A stretch of 64,000 nt of DNA from Volvox africanus (Eukaryota > Chlorophyta > Chlorophyceae > Chlamydomonadales > Volvocaceae), in assembly GCA_030268105.1 (NCBI GenBank), contig BSDZ01000026.1, forward strand, positions 252,001 to 316,000, in the 5' to 3' direction. The notes beneath the pieces are model-generated. The model had not been told where the DNA came from, did not search any database, and saw only the letters and a list, made by a program, of their open reading frames with translations. The position numbers and the translations under genes were made by a program. How positions within the stretch are numbered: position 1 is the stretch's first letter; each line of letters opens with the position of its first letter. Positions 34,884-47,054 of the stretch are shown in pieces.

Positions 34884-36420
34884 ACCGCAACCCTGCATAT
34901 GTGCAAGGGTACTCTGTCGATTAAGATACCTTTCCTGTCGTTCGAATATGTCACACCAAAGGAGGGCGAAACTGAGGCGGTGCCTATGGTTAATTTCACT
35001 GTGACCGCAATGGCCGCGTGAATCGAACCAGAGCTAGTCGGGCGTAAGGAGGCCGTCCATTTGTTACGGAAGGGTGCCCACGGACTGCTTTTAAGGCCGC
35101 GGGTGAGCTGTTGTGTCACCACCGCGCAGATTTCTACGGATCCTGAGGTTGAGGCCCTACTGTCGCAGTATGAGGACGTCTTTAAAGATATCCCTGGCCT
35201 ACCACCTATGCGTCCTGTTGATCACACAATCCCTCTCGTGCCTGGAGTGCAGCCTATGGCCCGGCCAATGTACAGGTTGAGTCCATTGGAGCTGGACGAG
35301 GTGAAGCGCCAGGTGACGGATTTGCTCGCGAAGGGTATGATACGCCCCAGCACATCCCCGTATTCTGCACCGATTTTGTTTGTCAGTAAGAAGGATGGGA
35401 CCTTGCGCATGTGCATTGATTACCGGGGGTTGAATGCGAGTACGGTGAAAAATCGCTACCCTTTGCCACGCGTTGACGACCTGTTGGATAAGCTGAAGGG
35501 ATCGGCTTATTTTTCCTCGATTGACTTGCAACAGGGCTATAATCAGATTCGCATCGCTGCCTCTGATATTCCGAAAACCGCTTTTCGGACGCCCTTCGGT
35601 CATTTCGAGTATACGGTCCTATCGTTTGGTTTGACTAATGCCCCTGCGACGTTTCAGGCGGTTATGGACCGAATGTTTAGGCCGTTTATCGACAGGTTCG
35701 TTGTTTGCTACCTGGATGACATCTTGGTATATTCTAAGACGCGCGAGGAGCACTTGGAGCATCTTCGGCTCGTGCTCGACGTTATGAGGCGGGAGCAATT
35801 GTTTGCTAAACGCGCCAAATGCTTTTGGGCACAGCCTCAGGTGGAATATTTAGGCCACATTGTGTCGGCCACTGGTGTGAAGATGGACCCGCGGAAGGTC
35901 GCCGTGGTTCGCGATTGGCCCGCGCCTCAGAACCTCACGGAGCTGCGTAAGTCCCTTGGCTTGACCAATTATTTCTGGAAGTTCATTGAAAAATATTCCA
36001 TCATTGCGGCCCCGCTTACTAACTTAACTCGCAAAGGCGTTTTCGTTTCGCTCGAGTCGTGGACGTCGCAATGCCAGCGGGCATTCGAAGAGCTCAAGTG
36101 AACCGTTGCCGAAGATGTCACCCTTGCATTCCCTGATTACTCGTTGCCGTTTCGTGTTGAGGTAGTGTCTGATGCCTCAATATTTGGAAGCGGCGCTGTA
36201 TTGTTACAGGAAGGGCGACCGATCGCCTTCACGAGTAAGAAGTTTTCTGGTGCGGAGATTCGCTACACCACCGGGGAACAGGAGCTTCTGGCCGTGCTGC
36301 ATGCTTTAAAGGAATGGCGCTGTTACCTCGAGGGATGCCCATTTACTTTAAAGACTGACCACAAGCCCCTAACGTTTTTGCAAAGCGTTCCGACGTTGAA
36401 CCGCCGTCAGGCTAGGTAGA
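34884..36420 (+). pseudogene. F protease tail, RT and RNase H (broken)
   Basis: Starts mid-protease ([14 protein letters not shown]). TGA at 35019-35021 replaces CGA of C. RT 35061-36101 has [19 protein letters not shown] and FLGLT in the variant KSLGLTNYFWKFI. TGA at 36099-36101 (family CGA) ends it. The RNase H frame 36144-36419 has [17 protein letters not shown] and [10 protein letters not shown] and ends at TAG, where C has TGG (QARWMEYL). Two bases are lost shortly after. Confidence 0.9.
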
Positions 36421-36468
36421 TGGAATATAGTTAGGTTCGACTGCACCTGGGAGTACATTTCTGGTAAA

Positions 36469-38046
36469 TTGAATATTGCCGATGCTCTCAGTCGACATCC
36501 GTCGCTACACACTGCAATTTTGGCAGCGCCCGTCGTGCGGCCGCGTAGCGAGGAGGTACCGATCGCGACGGACCTCACGGAGCGGTTGAAGGTTGCCTAC
36601 AACGCAGACGCCTGGTTCGCGGACCCGGCTAATGTAGAAAACCTTCGCAAGCAGAATGGCCTTTGGCTACGGACGGAGGGTGCAGCTACGCAAATCGTCG
36701 TTCCGAACGACGACGCGCTACACTACGACATCCTTGCGCGGTTCCACGAGGACCCGTTAGCAGGACACCCTGGTAGCAAGCGATTGATCGACTTGGTGCA
36801 ACGTTCCTTTTGGTGGCCTCGTTTGGCTAAGGATGCGGCGAACTTCGTACAGACATGCAGTCTGTGCCAGCGCAATAAGGCTTTGTCCGGTAAGGGTCAT
36901 GGGTTGTTGCAACCGTTGCCTGTCCCGGATGCGCCTTGGGAAAGTGTTTCCATGGACTTCGTAGTCGCGCTGCTCAAAACTGAGGGGGCATACGATGCGG
37001 TGTTCGTAATGGTCGATCGTCTGACTAAGATGGTTCACCTAGCACCATGCACATCATCCTGCACGGCTGAGCAAACCGCACGTTTGTTTTTCGACAATGT
37101 GGTTCGGTTACACGGGGTTCCCAAAAATGTGATTTCGGACCGTGGTGGGCAGTTCACGTCTAAGTTTTGGGAAGCGCTCTGCAAACTAGTTGGCATGCGC
37201 GTCAACCTGAGCACGGCGTATCACCCGCAGACTGATGGTCAAACCGAACGCACAAACCGCACGTTGGGTGATATGTTGCGCAATTATGCTGGTCGCACAC
37301 CACTCGTTTGGGATACGTATTTGACTGCGGCAGAATTCGCGCTTAACAACGCTGTGAACCGCTCAACAGGCAAAAGTCCGTTCTTTCTCAACTACGGATT
37401 TCATCCCGCGCTACCCGTGTGGCGTGAGTTGGAAGTGAACGTGCCTGCTGCTAAACTTTTTGCCAAGTCTTTTATGTCCCGAATCACAGACGCGAAGTCA
37501 TGTTTGGACGTGGCGCAGCAACGAACGACGGAATATTACAACAAATCCAAGCAGGATGTGACGTTTTCGGAAGGGCAACTCGTGTTGCTAAGCACCAAGA
37601 ACTTGTGTTCCTTGGCCGACGGATCCCGAAAACTCTTACCTCGCTGGATTGGTCTGTATCCTGTCGTGCGCATGGTTGGGAATGTGGCTGTGGAGCTTGC
37701 ATTGCCCGCTGATATGACCATTCACCCCACGTTTCACGTATCGCTTGTTCGTCCGTATCGTGGTACGGAACCCGTCCCTGAGCCTGCTAACGCCCCCGCA
37801 GCGATCGAACCAGTTCCCGAGACCTGGATCGCTGGTAAACAGAAGTTTTACGATGTGGAGCGGGTGTTAGATTATCGCGCGCGTCGTGTGGGCCGACACC
37901 GATGTAAGCGGACAGTACACGAGTACTTGGTTAAGTGGACAGGGTATACCGACGAGCACAACTCATGGGAACCGGCACGCAACTTCTCACAGGACATGAA
38001 GCCCCTGCTCGAAGAAGCCCGCAAACGTGCCACGCAAGCCCAATGA
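36469..38046 (+). pseudogene. F integrase and chromodomain (open frame of a broken pol)
   Basis: 525-residue frame: end of RNase H (ADALSRHPS), zinc finger ([19 protein letters not shown]), catalytic MDFVVALLKTEG, ISDRGGQFTSKFW and HPQTDGQTERTNR, GPY/F (RWIGLYPVVRM, with Leu for Pro) and a full chromodomain (YLVKWTGYTDEHNSWEPA). It is the longest uninterrupted family-1 integrase frame here, but it has no in-frame RT upstream. Purine tract and 3' LTR follow at once. Confidence 0.9.
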
Positions 38047-38105
38047 CCCCTGCAGTCGATGCTGTATGATGCAGCGAGGACGCTGCATACGGGAGGGGGG
38101 ATAAT

Positions 38106-38925
38106 TGTTGTGCTACGGTTAGTTTCCCGCCGATGCGTAGGTCGATGTGATCCTACAAGGCGAAGTGCTATTGTGATGAACGCATGAACGATTAATGCAT
38201 ATGAATGAACTTGCATGATATATTCGTATATATTTATATATGCATTTGGCATGATCCATCGCGGCATCGCATCATGGCAAATCCGCCTAGCATGCATAAA
38301 ATACCGAATCATTGAAGTGCGCATTATGCTCGTGCTACAAAACGATAAGTAATATTATTTGATATAATATTACTTCATTACAGCACACGTTGAGAGCGCC
38401 GCACTCGTCGCGATGCATGCCTTGCAACCGAATATCGTTATTCGGACCCTTGCATCATGCGAATGCCGGAAAGGCTTATACGTTGTTATGCGTAGACATC
38501 GCCTATACGCAGTAGGGTTGTCACACTTAGGATCGGCCTCCTAGTGTGAATCGTACGGCATCGCGATGCTGCGAGTATAACAGATGCGAGGACGGCTAAG
38601 CAAGACAAGACATCCGATACCGGAGAACACTCGTGTGTTCTACATTATCATCGTTATACGCTACTCTACTTAGCCCGAGCTAAGCCTAAACTTTGCTATT
38701 CACCGCCGCGTGATGATTGCTTGCTTCCGGCGCTGACGGCGATTACGTCCATTGCACCGCTTCGATCTGTAAGACTGTAAGTTATATCTCTTCCTGTTTT
38801 GAAGTCTTCCGCTGTCTCTGTTTGCTCGCGTTTGCATTGCTGTACTTGCAAGTGCTCACGCATCGGTGTCGAAAGCCTTCAGACGCGCAGATACTTATGA
38901 GCAAACACGAAGGAGAGGTACAACA
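38106..38925 (+). repeat. Family-1 LTR, 3' LTR of F (820 bp)
   Basis: TGTTGTGCTACGG to GGTACAACA, preceded by the GGGAGGGGGGATAAT purine tract and followed by TATC, then the last 30 bp of LTR G. Confidence 0.9.
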
Positions 38926-39129
38926 TATCTATGAGCAAATCCAAAGGAGAGGTACAACAAGTGAAACATGTTGACATACAGCGTGATGTCGTGAATGATA
39001 ATGCAGTTTGCTACATTAGCTAGATATATCCAAATACATCATGCTAATATGCTCATATCATGTTCAGTCATGCTTAGATGAGTTCAAGCCTACTTTGACA
39101 TGAGCAGTGATCGAACCGGCGTACAACAA
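38926..39129. repeat. Right ends of LTR G (38926-38959) and LTR H (38960-39129)
   Basis: 38926-38959 is the plus-strand tail of G, ending GGTACAACA. AGTGA at 38960-38964 is its target duplication, after which the family-2-like LTR H resumes in minus orientation (AACATGTTGAC...) and ends CGTACAACA at 39129. Confidence 0.75.
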
Positions 39130-39149
39130 ACAACACAGATCATCTTATT

Positions 39150-40491
39150 ATAGGACGACGCCCTACACTACGATATTCTTGCTTGGTTCCACGAGGACCC
39201 GTTAGCAGGACACCCTGGCATCACGCGATTGGTGGAACTAGTTTGACACTGGTTCTGGTGGCCTCGTGTGGCAAAGGACGCGGAAACCTTCGTGCAGAGG
39301 TGCAGTTTGTGTCAGCGCAACAAAGCATTATCCGGTAAGGGCCAAGGGTTGTTACAACCATTGCCTGTACCAGATGCTCCCTGGGAAAGTGTTTCAATGG
39401 ACTTCATAGTCATGCTACCCAAAACTGAGGGGGGATATGACTCTGTGTTCATTATGGTTTATCGATTGACCAAAATGGTTCACTTAGCCCCCTGCACCTC
39501 GTCTTGCACCGCCGAGCAGACAGCACGATTGTTTTTCGATAATTTGGTTCACTTACACGGTGTTCCTACAAATGTGATATCAGACCGCGGTGGTCAATTA
39601 ACGTCTAAGTTTTGGGAAGCACTGTGTCAACTCATTGGTAGCGTGTTCATTTAAGCACGGCATATCACCCACAATCTGATGGACAAACGGAACGCACAAA
39701 CCGCACGTTGGGTGACATGTTACGAAACTTTGCAGGTCGCACACCCCTTGTCTGGGATACGTTTTTGACTTTGGCAGAATTCACGCTTAACAACGCTGTG
39801 AATCACTCTACAGGCCAAAGCCCATTTTTCCTAAATTACGGATTTCATCCCACGCTACCAGTGTGGCTTGAACTGGAAGTGAATATCCCGGCGGCTAAAA
39901 GATTTTCCAAGTGGTTTCTATCACGTATGACAGACGCAAAGGCGTGCCTGGACGCAGCACAACAATGGACGATGGATTACTACAATCAATCCAAACAAGA
40001 CGTAACGTTTTTCGGAAGGGCAAATGGTTTTACCGAGTACTAAATACCTACACTCGCTCGCTGAAGTTTCCCGAAAGCTGTTACCCCAATGGATTGGTCC
40101 GTATCCCATTGTACGTATGGTAGGAAGTGTAGCTGTGGAACTATCCCTACCTGCTGACATGAATGTTCACCCCACGTTTCATATTTCTCTTATTCGCCCC
40201 TATCGTGGCACGGCATCCGTTTCCAATAACACTGACGCCCCTGCAGTAATGGAACCAGGTCCCGATACCTGGATTGCAGGCAAGCAAAAGGTCTATGACG
40301 TGGAATGGATATTGGATTATTGGGCTCGACGCGTAGGTCGACACAGACGCAAGAGGACGGTACACGAGTGCCTGGTCAAGTGGACTGGTTATCCTAGCGA
40401 GCATAACTCATGGGAGGCGACACGCAACTTTTCGCCGGATATAAAGCCCCCACTCGAGGAAGCTCGTTTGCGTGCCATACAGACCCAATGA
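39150..40491 (+). pseudogene. Y integrase and chromodomain (broken)
   Basis: Zinc-finger half ([19 protein letters not shown]), catalytic [29 protein letters not shown], and after a frameshift near 39650 the DGQTER region. TGA near 39244 and a shift near 40015 (FFGRANGF for FSEGQLV) are further breaks. The last frame 40024-40491 carries GPY/F (QWIGPYPIVRMVGSVAVEL) and a chromodomain (CLVKWTGYPSEHNSWEAT). Sequence differs from families 1 and 2 throughout. Confidence 0.85.
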
Positions 40492-40542
40492 CCTTTGCAG
40501 TCGACGCTGTACAAGGACGCTGCATACGGGAGGGGGGATAAT

Positions 40543-41353
40543 TGATGTACCGCTGTTGGATCACCGCCCATGCATAAGTAGACTCGAATCTACCGAAGTA
40601 TGAGCAAACGTGACATAAGCATGCTAGTGTGATATATCCGTGTATATCTAGCTAAATTAACATTCCGCAACGTTAGTTGTGACATTGCGCTGTCAGTCAT
40701 GTATGTTAAACTTAAAGTCAACATTGATGCACGACACCATTATGGCATAATCCATCAAGTAATAATATTTGTTATATTATCACGTCATTCGTATCATGGA
40801 TAAGGCGTGCATGCGGGAATGCGATGATCGCTATGGTTAGTCGGCAACCAAATAGTGATATTCGGACCTTCGCACCTTACATACGTTGCAACCATCTATC
40901 TCATGACTTACACGATAATCAGAAGAGTGTTTTGATACTACTCACACTTGGTATCGGGATCCAGTGTGACTTGTAGTGCACATCAGCATCGCGAGCATGA
41001 TAGGTGTGAGGACGGCCGCCTAGAGACCGATGTCTAATCAACTACTACTTTGGATAAGTACTCGCGTACTTATCTCCATCATATATACATACGTACGTTA
41101 TATCTACTGAATATCGGCCTGAGCTATTTCAGCTGCAGCAGCATCAGCCGTATGATAAACGCTGCCCGCGGGGTCTGACGGCCGACTACTCCTTGCGCTT
41201 GTAAATCGTTGTAAGTTGGATCTTTCCTTGCTCTGAAGTCTTCCACTGTCACATTTCTCGCATTGAAGTGCTTTGCTGTTCGTGAGCATCCAGCACTAGA
41301 ATCTAACTCCCAGACGTGCAGATCTAGTGCATGAGCGAAGGAGAGATACAACA
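40543..41353 (+). repeat. 3' LTR of Y (811 bp)
   Basis: Follows the purine tract directly. Contains palindromes such as AAGTACTCGCGTACTT near 41056 and an AT-rich inverted repeat near 40760. It ends at GATACAACA; the sequence after it is not retroelement-like. Confidence 0.75.
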
Positions 41354-41550
41354 TGATGAGCTGCAGTTGGCGTTGAGGTGGCCAGGATGCACGTTGCTTC
41401 ACCACGTCTGCTGGTGGTAGTCTATATCCCCAGCACGGAAAACAAAGTTGCACACGTGACACAACATTGGGACGCTACCGTTTGCAGGAATGTGGATACA
41501 TACATCAGCAGAGGAAAGGGCAATGTGCATGGCGTGGGGTGAAATGACCG

Positions 41551-41820
41551 GTGATGATTAATAGGGTAGAGATCAATAGTGATGGGATATATGGGGGCTG
41601 TTCGTTGCAGTCATGCTGTATGTGCGGATGGTGGATTGGTGCTGATGCTGCATCTACTGCGTGCCCTTATGTAACATGTCCGCCAGGGACCATGTGCAAA
41701 AAGGATGAGCGGCCTGAGACACATGGTAACCTTGACCATGTGTTGTTCAGCTTTTCGTCAGCTAAAACATGGCATATGGTGATGATGAACTATATGACTT
41801 CAATGATGAAATCTGGATAA
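41551..41820 (+). other. Possible Cys-rich exon, unidentified
   Basis: An 89-residue frame from ATG at 41551 with CACPYVTCPPGTMCKK-type spacing (CPYVTCPPGTMC), as in many extracellular Cys-rich modules. A possible splice acceptor (TTCGTTGCAG) lies upstream at about 41610. There is no clear partner exon on either side, so this may be chance. Confidence 0.2.
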
Positions 41821-44047
41821 TCAAAAGGGCCAGATTGGCTCAATTGACAATGACATGAAGCGTGGGCCACGATAAACCCAGCCAGATATTGGTACCCGTG
41901 CTTGCAAGCATAGCATTTGCTCTTCAGGCCCACACTGCCTTCGAGAGGGCACCAGAAAGGTCCTACAGACAATGGGTCATGCATGGTAGCTGGATAAAGC
42001 TTGACGACTACCTACCCTGTCCATAGCGTGGGAAGATGACCAAAGGACATCCCCTACATACCAAAGAACACCCTCTTAGCCTCATCTTGATATCTTGTGA
42101 CTCGCATCTAGATGTCCAACCCCCCCCCCTTATATTTACCAGCATCTATCTATCTATCTTGTTTGTGTGTGGGATAGGGGGGTACAGCTTCACCCGTGGC
42201 CACTAACCTGGCAGACCCTACCTTCCCCGGTATTTCGGGGCACCATCATCCGATCTCCCATGCCGACTTCTCCGAAATCAGTGCTCTTCCCGGGATCAGC
42301 ACCCACCACCGGCATCCAGCGGAATCTGCCGAATCAGCTAAGGCGTCAACACCGCTCCTGGTCAGCTCGCAGGTCACTATAATCGGGTCCTTCACCGTCC
42401 ATCGAGATGGGGGCACCTTGTCCTCAACCTGTGGAGGGTCTTTGGCACGCTTTTGGTCGGGGTCGAGCCTGTTATTCCAGGCGCTTCTATCTGTTTGTGT
42501 CTAAATTGTGTTACTAAAATACAAACATGGTCTCCCGTTTTGTGCGATTGGAGATAAGTAAATACATATCTAGAGTCATGTGGTTAGCCAATCTGAGACC
42601 CATTCGTTGATGTTGAGCTGAGCGATCCATGTATAATAGGATCAGAAGGAGGAAGTAAGTAATAACGCCCAGGGGGGGCGCTAACATTTGATACCCTCCT
42701 GCGGCTGCAACAGCGTGGCAACAGCACGTGGCGCTCCCAGAGGCGGCCCGTAAAGCATATGCCATTGACTTAGTCCTACTACGCTCCGATGACAGTAGAG
42801 GAAGCTAACGGATTGAATAAGCAGACGTACAAGCTTAGATTTCATTACGATGTTTATCGCCCCTTTGTAAGTGTCCAGAAGTTTTACTTCCATTCGTATT
42901 CGTATTCATTCACCACAGCATTCCTAGATACATGTAACAATTCTGGAAATTTCGATATGGAATAGTATCTAAATCATATTTTTTATATGTTACCAAAATG
43001 CTGGCCGATACGCAATCAAAATAGTACACACTGTTAATACATGCTAGTACGGACCTAGAGCCGGGTAGGTGAGATTATGTTGGAATGTAGACTAACAGAC
43101 ATAGTGGAGTCTCACTGTAGCACTAGATATTATTCTTTCATAGTATCCGATATTTCACTTGAAGTTAGAAAGAGCACAAATAGTCCCGCCGTAATGCACT
43201 ACAGGCTGGACGAGCGCGGCTTCGCAGATGGCCGAAATGGGGATGTAAGCGAAGCCACGTCAAAGGCTAGTAATAAAAGACACAGATTATTTAGAACTGT
43301 TACCATAATGAAAGACGCATGTAAAAGCATGTATTGCCTTCCGACATTAAATACGTCCCAGGTGTACCGCTGAGTACGGCTAAAATAACTTGGTAATTGC
43401 TAGATAAGTCCCAAACGATATGCAAGTTGATTATGCCAGACACTGTCGTATACTTATCAAGCCAGACATGTGCTTTCCGAATCCTACCAAACGAAGTGTT
43501 GGCAATACGCACCATGTGCATGCAGGGATTTTTTAGGCCTCAAAAGCCCACAGACCTGCTTGTATGTTATTAGGGTTAACCAGCCCAGCCCATGCCATAG
43601 TTGGCAGGGCGTACGGCAGCTTGTCTAAATTTACAGCTCCTCAGTTCATAATTTACTTTGGGGCCTTAAAGTTTTACTTGCATTTAGAGTATTCGGTAAT
43701 GGTGGGAGAGCAAAACGGATTTCTACCTTACTGCTATTACATACCTACGATACATCGTTACAAATGACCCATATCGTTCTTATTGGCTTGCAAATCTGTT
43801 TCTGATTTCCCAGCTATTAAGAAATTTCCTTTTGGTAAACAATCTACAGACTTCAGGACTTGTTGTCTATCTCTTCAAGCCCAAGCAGTCGTCCTATATC
43901 TAGGGACCGTTGCGCCATGTTTTGAGGTAAGGTACCATTCATATTCGTAGGAAGTGTGAGGGGCATTGTGTTCGGACGGGTTTTTTTTCAGGCTGCCCCA
44001 TGCATGCTAATAAGTGCGTGCGCTCGAGTGACGTCGTTTTAGCGCCA

Positions 44048-44093
44048 ACCATTCCAAAAAAACAGGATGAGTATCATGTTCTTTTGGAATGGT
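44048..44093. repeat. Short inverted repeat
   Basis: Arms ACCATTCCAAAA (44048-44059) and TTTTGGAATGGT (44082-44093), perfect over 12 bp with a 22-bp loop. No T-run follows directly; role unknown. Confidence 0.6.
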
Positions 44094-44730
44094 CAGCTTA
44101 TGAGAGCATATAAGCAAGCACGAGATTAGACAAGCTGGGGACTTTCTGGAGGGGAAAATGGCTCCCTTTGTTCATGACATCAATCTATCGTGCAGTGAGG
44201 TCGATCGTGTAGATGGCTAGTGCAGTGGCGCCCATCCGCAAGCTTTGCTCTTCCTTTATATGCGACTTAAGTGGTGTTTGCATGAAGTAGACTACGCCCC
44301 ACCCAACGTGCCCAATGTTATTTAAGCCCTTCTGAGCTATAAATAGCTATAAGTTATTGCCGTGTCATCAGACTTAGTACTTGGGCAACTCAGGGCGGTT
44401 TAAGAAGATCCTAGTGTAGTTTCACATTTGAGGACCTAGTCTCCATGCATATACTCAGCCGGTACTCAGCCGGCCTCCATGGAGAGGTGACAGATTAGCA
44501 TGTCAGACGCCTTCTATTCAGGTAGATCCTATTTATCTTATTGGGGCATGCATTCATGGGACGCCAAACGTTCAATGCGCTCGGACGGGACCTTTACGCT
44601 TGGGTTGGATGGGTACCCATGCACCTTAAATCGGAAAAGATATCGAAAATAATTTGAGGATTGAAAATGCCCCTCCATCCCAACACGTAGGTATGATATG
44701 CGCCCCGCATTTCGGAATGTCAGCGTGTCC

Positions 44731-44768
44731 GGTGTGTGTGTGTGGTTGTGTGTATGTGTGTGTGTGTT
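44731..44768. repeat. GT-rich microsatellite
   Basis: Interrupted (GT)n stretch with GTTG and GTAT variants. Confidence 0.8.
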
Positions 44769-45276
44769 TGCATGCAAACACAAGGTTTAAACCTCACAAT
44801 CACTACCTTAGCCGTCAAACGGCTCGAACGGCGGGAGGGGGCCCACCGATTTATCCAGCGCCAAGGAAGCCGCCAACAACTCTTGTCGATGTCTATTGAT
44901 TGCATTGGCTTGTGTTACCTGCCGTCAATTAACTAAGAATCTTGATAGTCTCCACGCACGACTGCAAGTCCTAATCCGCAATCAAGCAATACGATGCTGG
45001 CATTACCTACTCAGTAACCCTTGTGGTCATTGATGCTGACTTGCAGGAACAGTTAAAGCAAGCATAACTGCCCGTGCGTTTCCACTGGGGGCGATGATGG
45101 CTACGCCATTTAACTGCTGTCAACGACGGACCTTCGGCCTCCTTCCATACCCGTGGCAGCGGCCGTTAAGTGTGTCAGACCATAGCTTCGCTGTTTTGCT
45201 GGTCACACTTTTGCTCGCATGGGACGGTGGGTTGTCGCATGCTATTACGCACCATTTCATCAATGTTTCATTTACT

Positions 45277-45377
45277 GTAGTGGTTGAGAACCGCAAAGGC
45301 CTCTCGAGATGCTGATAAGATGCTTCGCTCTGCTCCTTTATATAGTGTTGGTGTGTGCCGTACATGTACGACTACTA
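45277..45377 (+). repeat. 100-bp dispersed repeat, copy 1
   Basis: Contains AAAGGCCTCTCGAGATGCT and ends GTACATGTACGACTACTA. Copies 2 and 3 are at 55472-55569 and 61210-61303. The ends GTAGTxGT and ACTACTA are inverted, as in a miniature transposon. Confidence 0.65.
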
Positions 45378-45484
45378 AATCCACGTACTTGTACAGCAGT
45401 TCAGTACTGATTTGTCTCGCTCTGGTTGATACATATAAACGGCCTGGCCTTCCAAATCAACGGGTGGTAGATCTAGCCCAACGG

Positions 45485-45489
<5 letters not shown>

Positions 45490-45572
<83 letters not shown>

Positions 45573-45584
45573 GCGCGCACGCGC
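45490..45584. repeat. (TC)n(AC)n compound microsatellite
   Basis: About 60 bp of TC followed by about 30 bp of AC, ending in GCGCGCACGCGC. Confidence 0.95.
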
Positions 45585-46409
45585 ATACATTTTCACTCCT
45601 CTGCAGGTGCTTTGGCAGCTTCACCACCATCAAAGCCAAGCAGCGCTGTCCTAAGCATATTCATACAGGTTAGCAGAATACATCATGAATATATATGTAT
45701 ACCCTTAACTATTAGGCTACTACTACGTATGCACCAGTTAACGTTCGCTTGCCGTGTAAATACTTGAATCTAGGAAACGTTGACGTCCGTATTTGAGGTG
45801 GGGCGGTGGATTATATATATCTTCTTCTTAACCCTTTTCGGCGGGGTTTCGGCGGTCCCAGCGTGAAGCGCCTAAGGGGGCCATGCCCTATAGGATTGCC
45901 AATGTCCATATGTGTGAGTGTGTCTGTAACGACCAGAAACGTTAATTTGCCTATCTGAAAAGCAATAGAGAAAACCTTATGAATTATACATTTCATGGCA
46001 TCTCGATTGTATCCAACAAAATTCTTTCCAGCGCAAACAGTTTTAGCGAGATCAATGTGTTTCTCCAGCCATATTTGCTTCCACGAAGTGCCGCGTTTTA
46101 CAACATTCCAATTTTAGCTAACGGCGTTTGACAAGTCAATCATTCTCTTTGGCGACACCCAATGTCTGACAAGAACAAGTGATAAAGTAACTCCTGCATT
46201 GCTAAAAAGGATACGAAGTTCCCTTATTAAATTCCAAATTCTGTTGCCTGGCTTAAGTGAACGTACTTAGAACAAGTTTCACAATCTCCCTTGTCCCACG
46301 CAGCCCTCTTGCACTGAAATCTACATGAAACAACGAAAAATCATAGCTTATGAATATGTTTTTCACCTGCGCTGCTTAGCTGCTAAACCTAAACAAATTG
46401 GAGGATATA

Positions 46410-46515
46410 TATGGGACGCGGACAGGGCACGAGGGAGGGGGGATGTAGGACACGGCGGGGCTCGGGGCACGGGGCAGGGGGCAAAGAGCACGGGGCACGG
46501 GGGACGGGGACTGTA
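46410..46515 (+). repeat. G-rich tandem tract
   Basis: Repeated GGGGCACGGGG-like units on the plus strand with many GGG and GGGG runs at short spacing; potential to form G-quadruplexes. Confidence 0.7.
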
Positions 46516-47054
46516 TGTGTGTGCTTTCCACTGCGTGTTTGGTTTACCCATCAATGTCTAAATTGTATTGAAGCATTCATAAGGTAAAGATATATGGGCC
46601 CCCGCCTTTACCACCTTCAAGGAAGCCGACACCAACTCTTGTTCACTGCGCGTACGTATATGTGCCATGTGTGATGAAATGATACGCATGCAGGGCAAAT
46701 TGCAGTACAGGACCACATGGCCCAATGGCACGTGGATGCTGACATCCATTAATGGATCAAGCCGCTCGTACACTCTACCGTATCAACCGGTTGATGTCAC
46801 CTCGGGTTCCAGACTCGCCCCAGGCCGGGCTGTTTCGTTGGTGCGTGGAGCGGGATGAATTTGTCCTATCAGATTATTCGTTCTGTTTGCTTAGGTTTAG
46901 TTAGGATATCCCCTCACAAAGAAGCTCGGAGCTTCTGATGCAGTATTTAACTGTATCTGTGGCTTGGGAAGATAGAAATGCACTTTTCGAGGATACATAT
47001 ATACGGGTAACACTCACCAGCATTTCTGTGTGTCTTATTAACAGTTGATATGTG

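Larger units (their letters stand above)
27532..38925 (+). mobile_element. Family-1 chromovirus F, interrupted by E, 5' half deleted
   Basis: Plus-strand element. A partial 5' LTR (27532-27883) precedes E. After E the sequence resumes inside the protease region (34884) and runs through RT, RNase H, integrase and chromodomain to the purine tract and a 3' LTR (38106-38925). The 5' and 3' LTRs share variants absent from C and E (for example a GAACGCATGAACGATTAATG block), showing they belong together. TATC lies on both outer sides (27528-27531 and 38926-38929). The rest of the LTR, leader, gag and half of the protease are missing, probably lost with the arrival of E. Confidence 0.85.
39130..41353 (+). 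mobile_element. Old gypsy element Y, right part (integrase and 3' LTR)
   Basis: Plus-strand integrase to chromodomain (39150-40491), purine tract near 40528-40542, and a 3' LTR 40543-41353 (811 bp, TGATGTACCGC to GATACAACA) that resembles family 2 but is strongly diverged. It is probably the right end of the element whose gag and protease are at 906-2454. Everything between is either other elements or missing. Confidence 0.65.
41354..47054. other. Gene-poor host stretch
   Basis: No recognisable gene. Frames present are short and without known motifs. Contents: a Cys-rich segment near 41551-41820, a run of C then ATCT repeats near 42121-42157, a hairpin at 44048-44093, a GT repeat at 44731-44768, one copy of a 100-bp dispersed repeat at 45277-45377, a TC/AC microsatellite at 45490-45584 and a G-rich tract at 46410-46515. 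Confidence 0.5.

Noticed and set aside
38717..38974. Frames of 65-90 residues within the family-1 LTRs (also 12327, 18974, 27353, 27883, 34059)
   Set aside because: They repeat in every LTR copy on either strand with stops in different places; they are by-products of LTR sequence.
42150..42765. Possible LTR or primer site near 42690 (GGTATCAAATG on the minus strand) with a frame at 42196-42504
   Set aside because: No paired LTR, no duplication and no retroelement protein motif were found.
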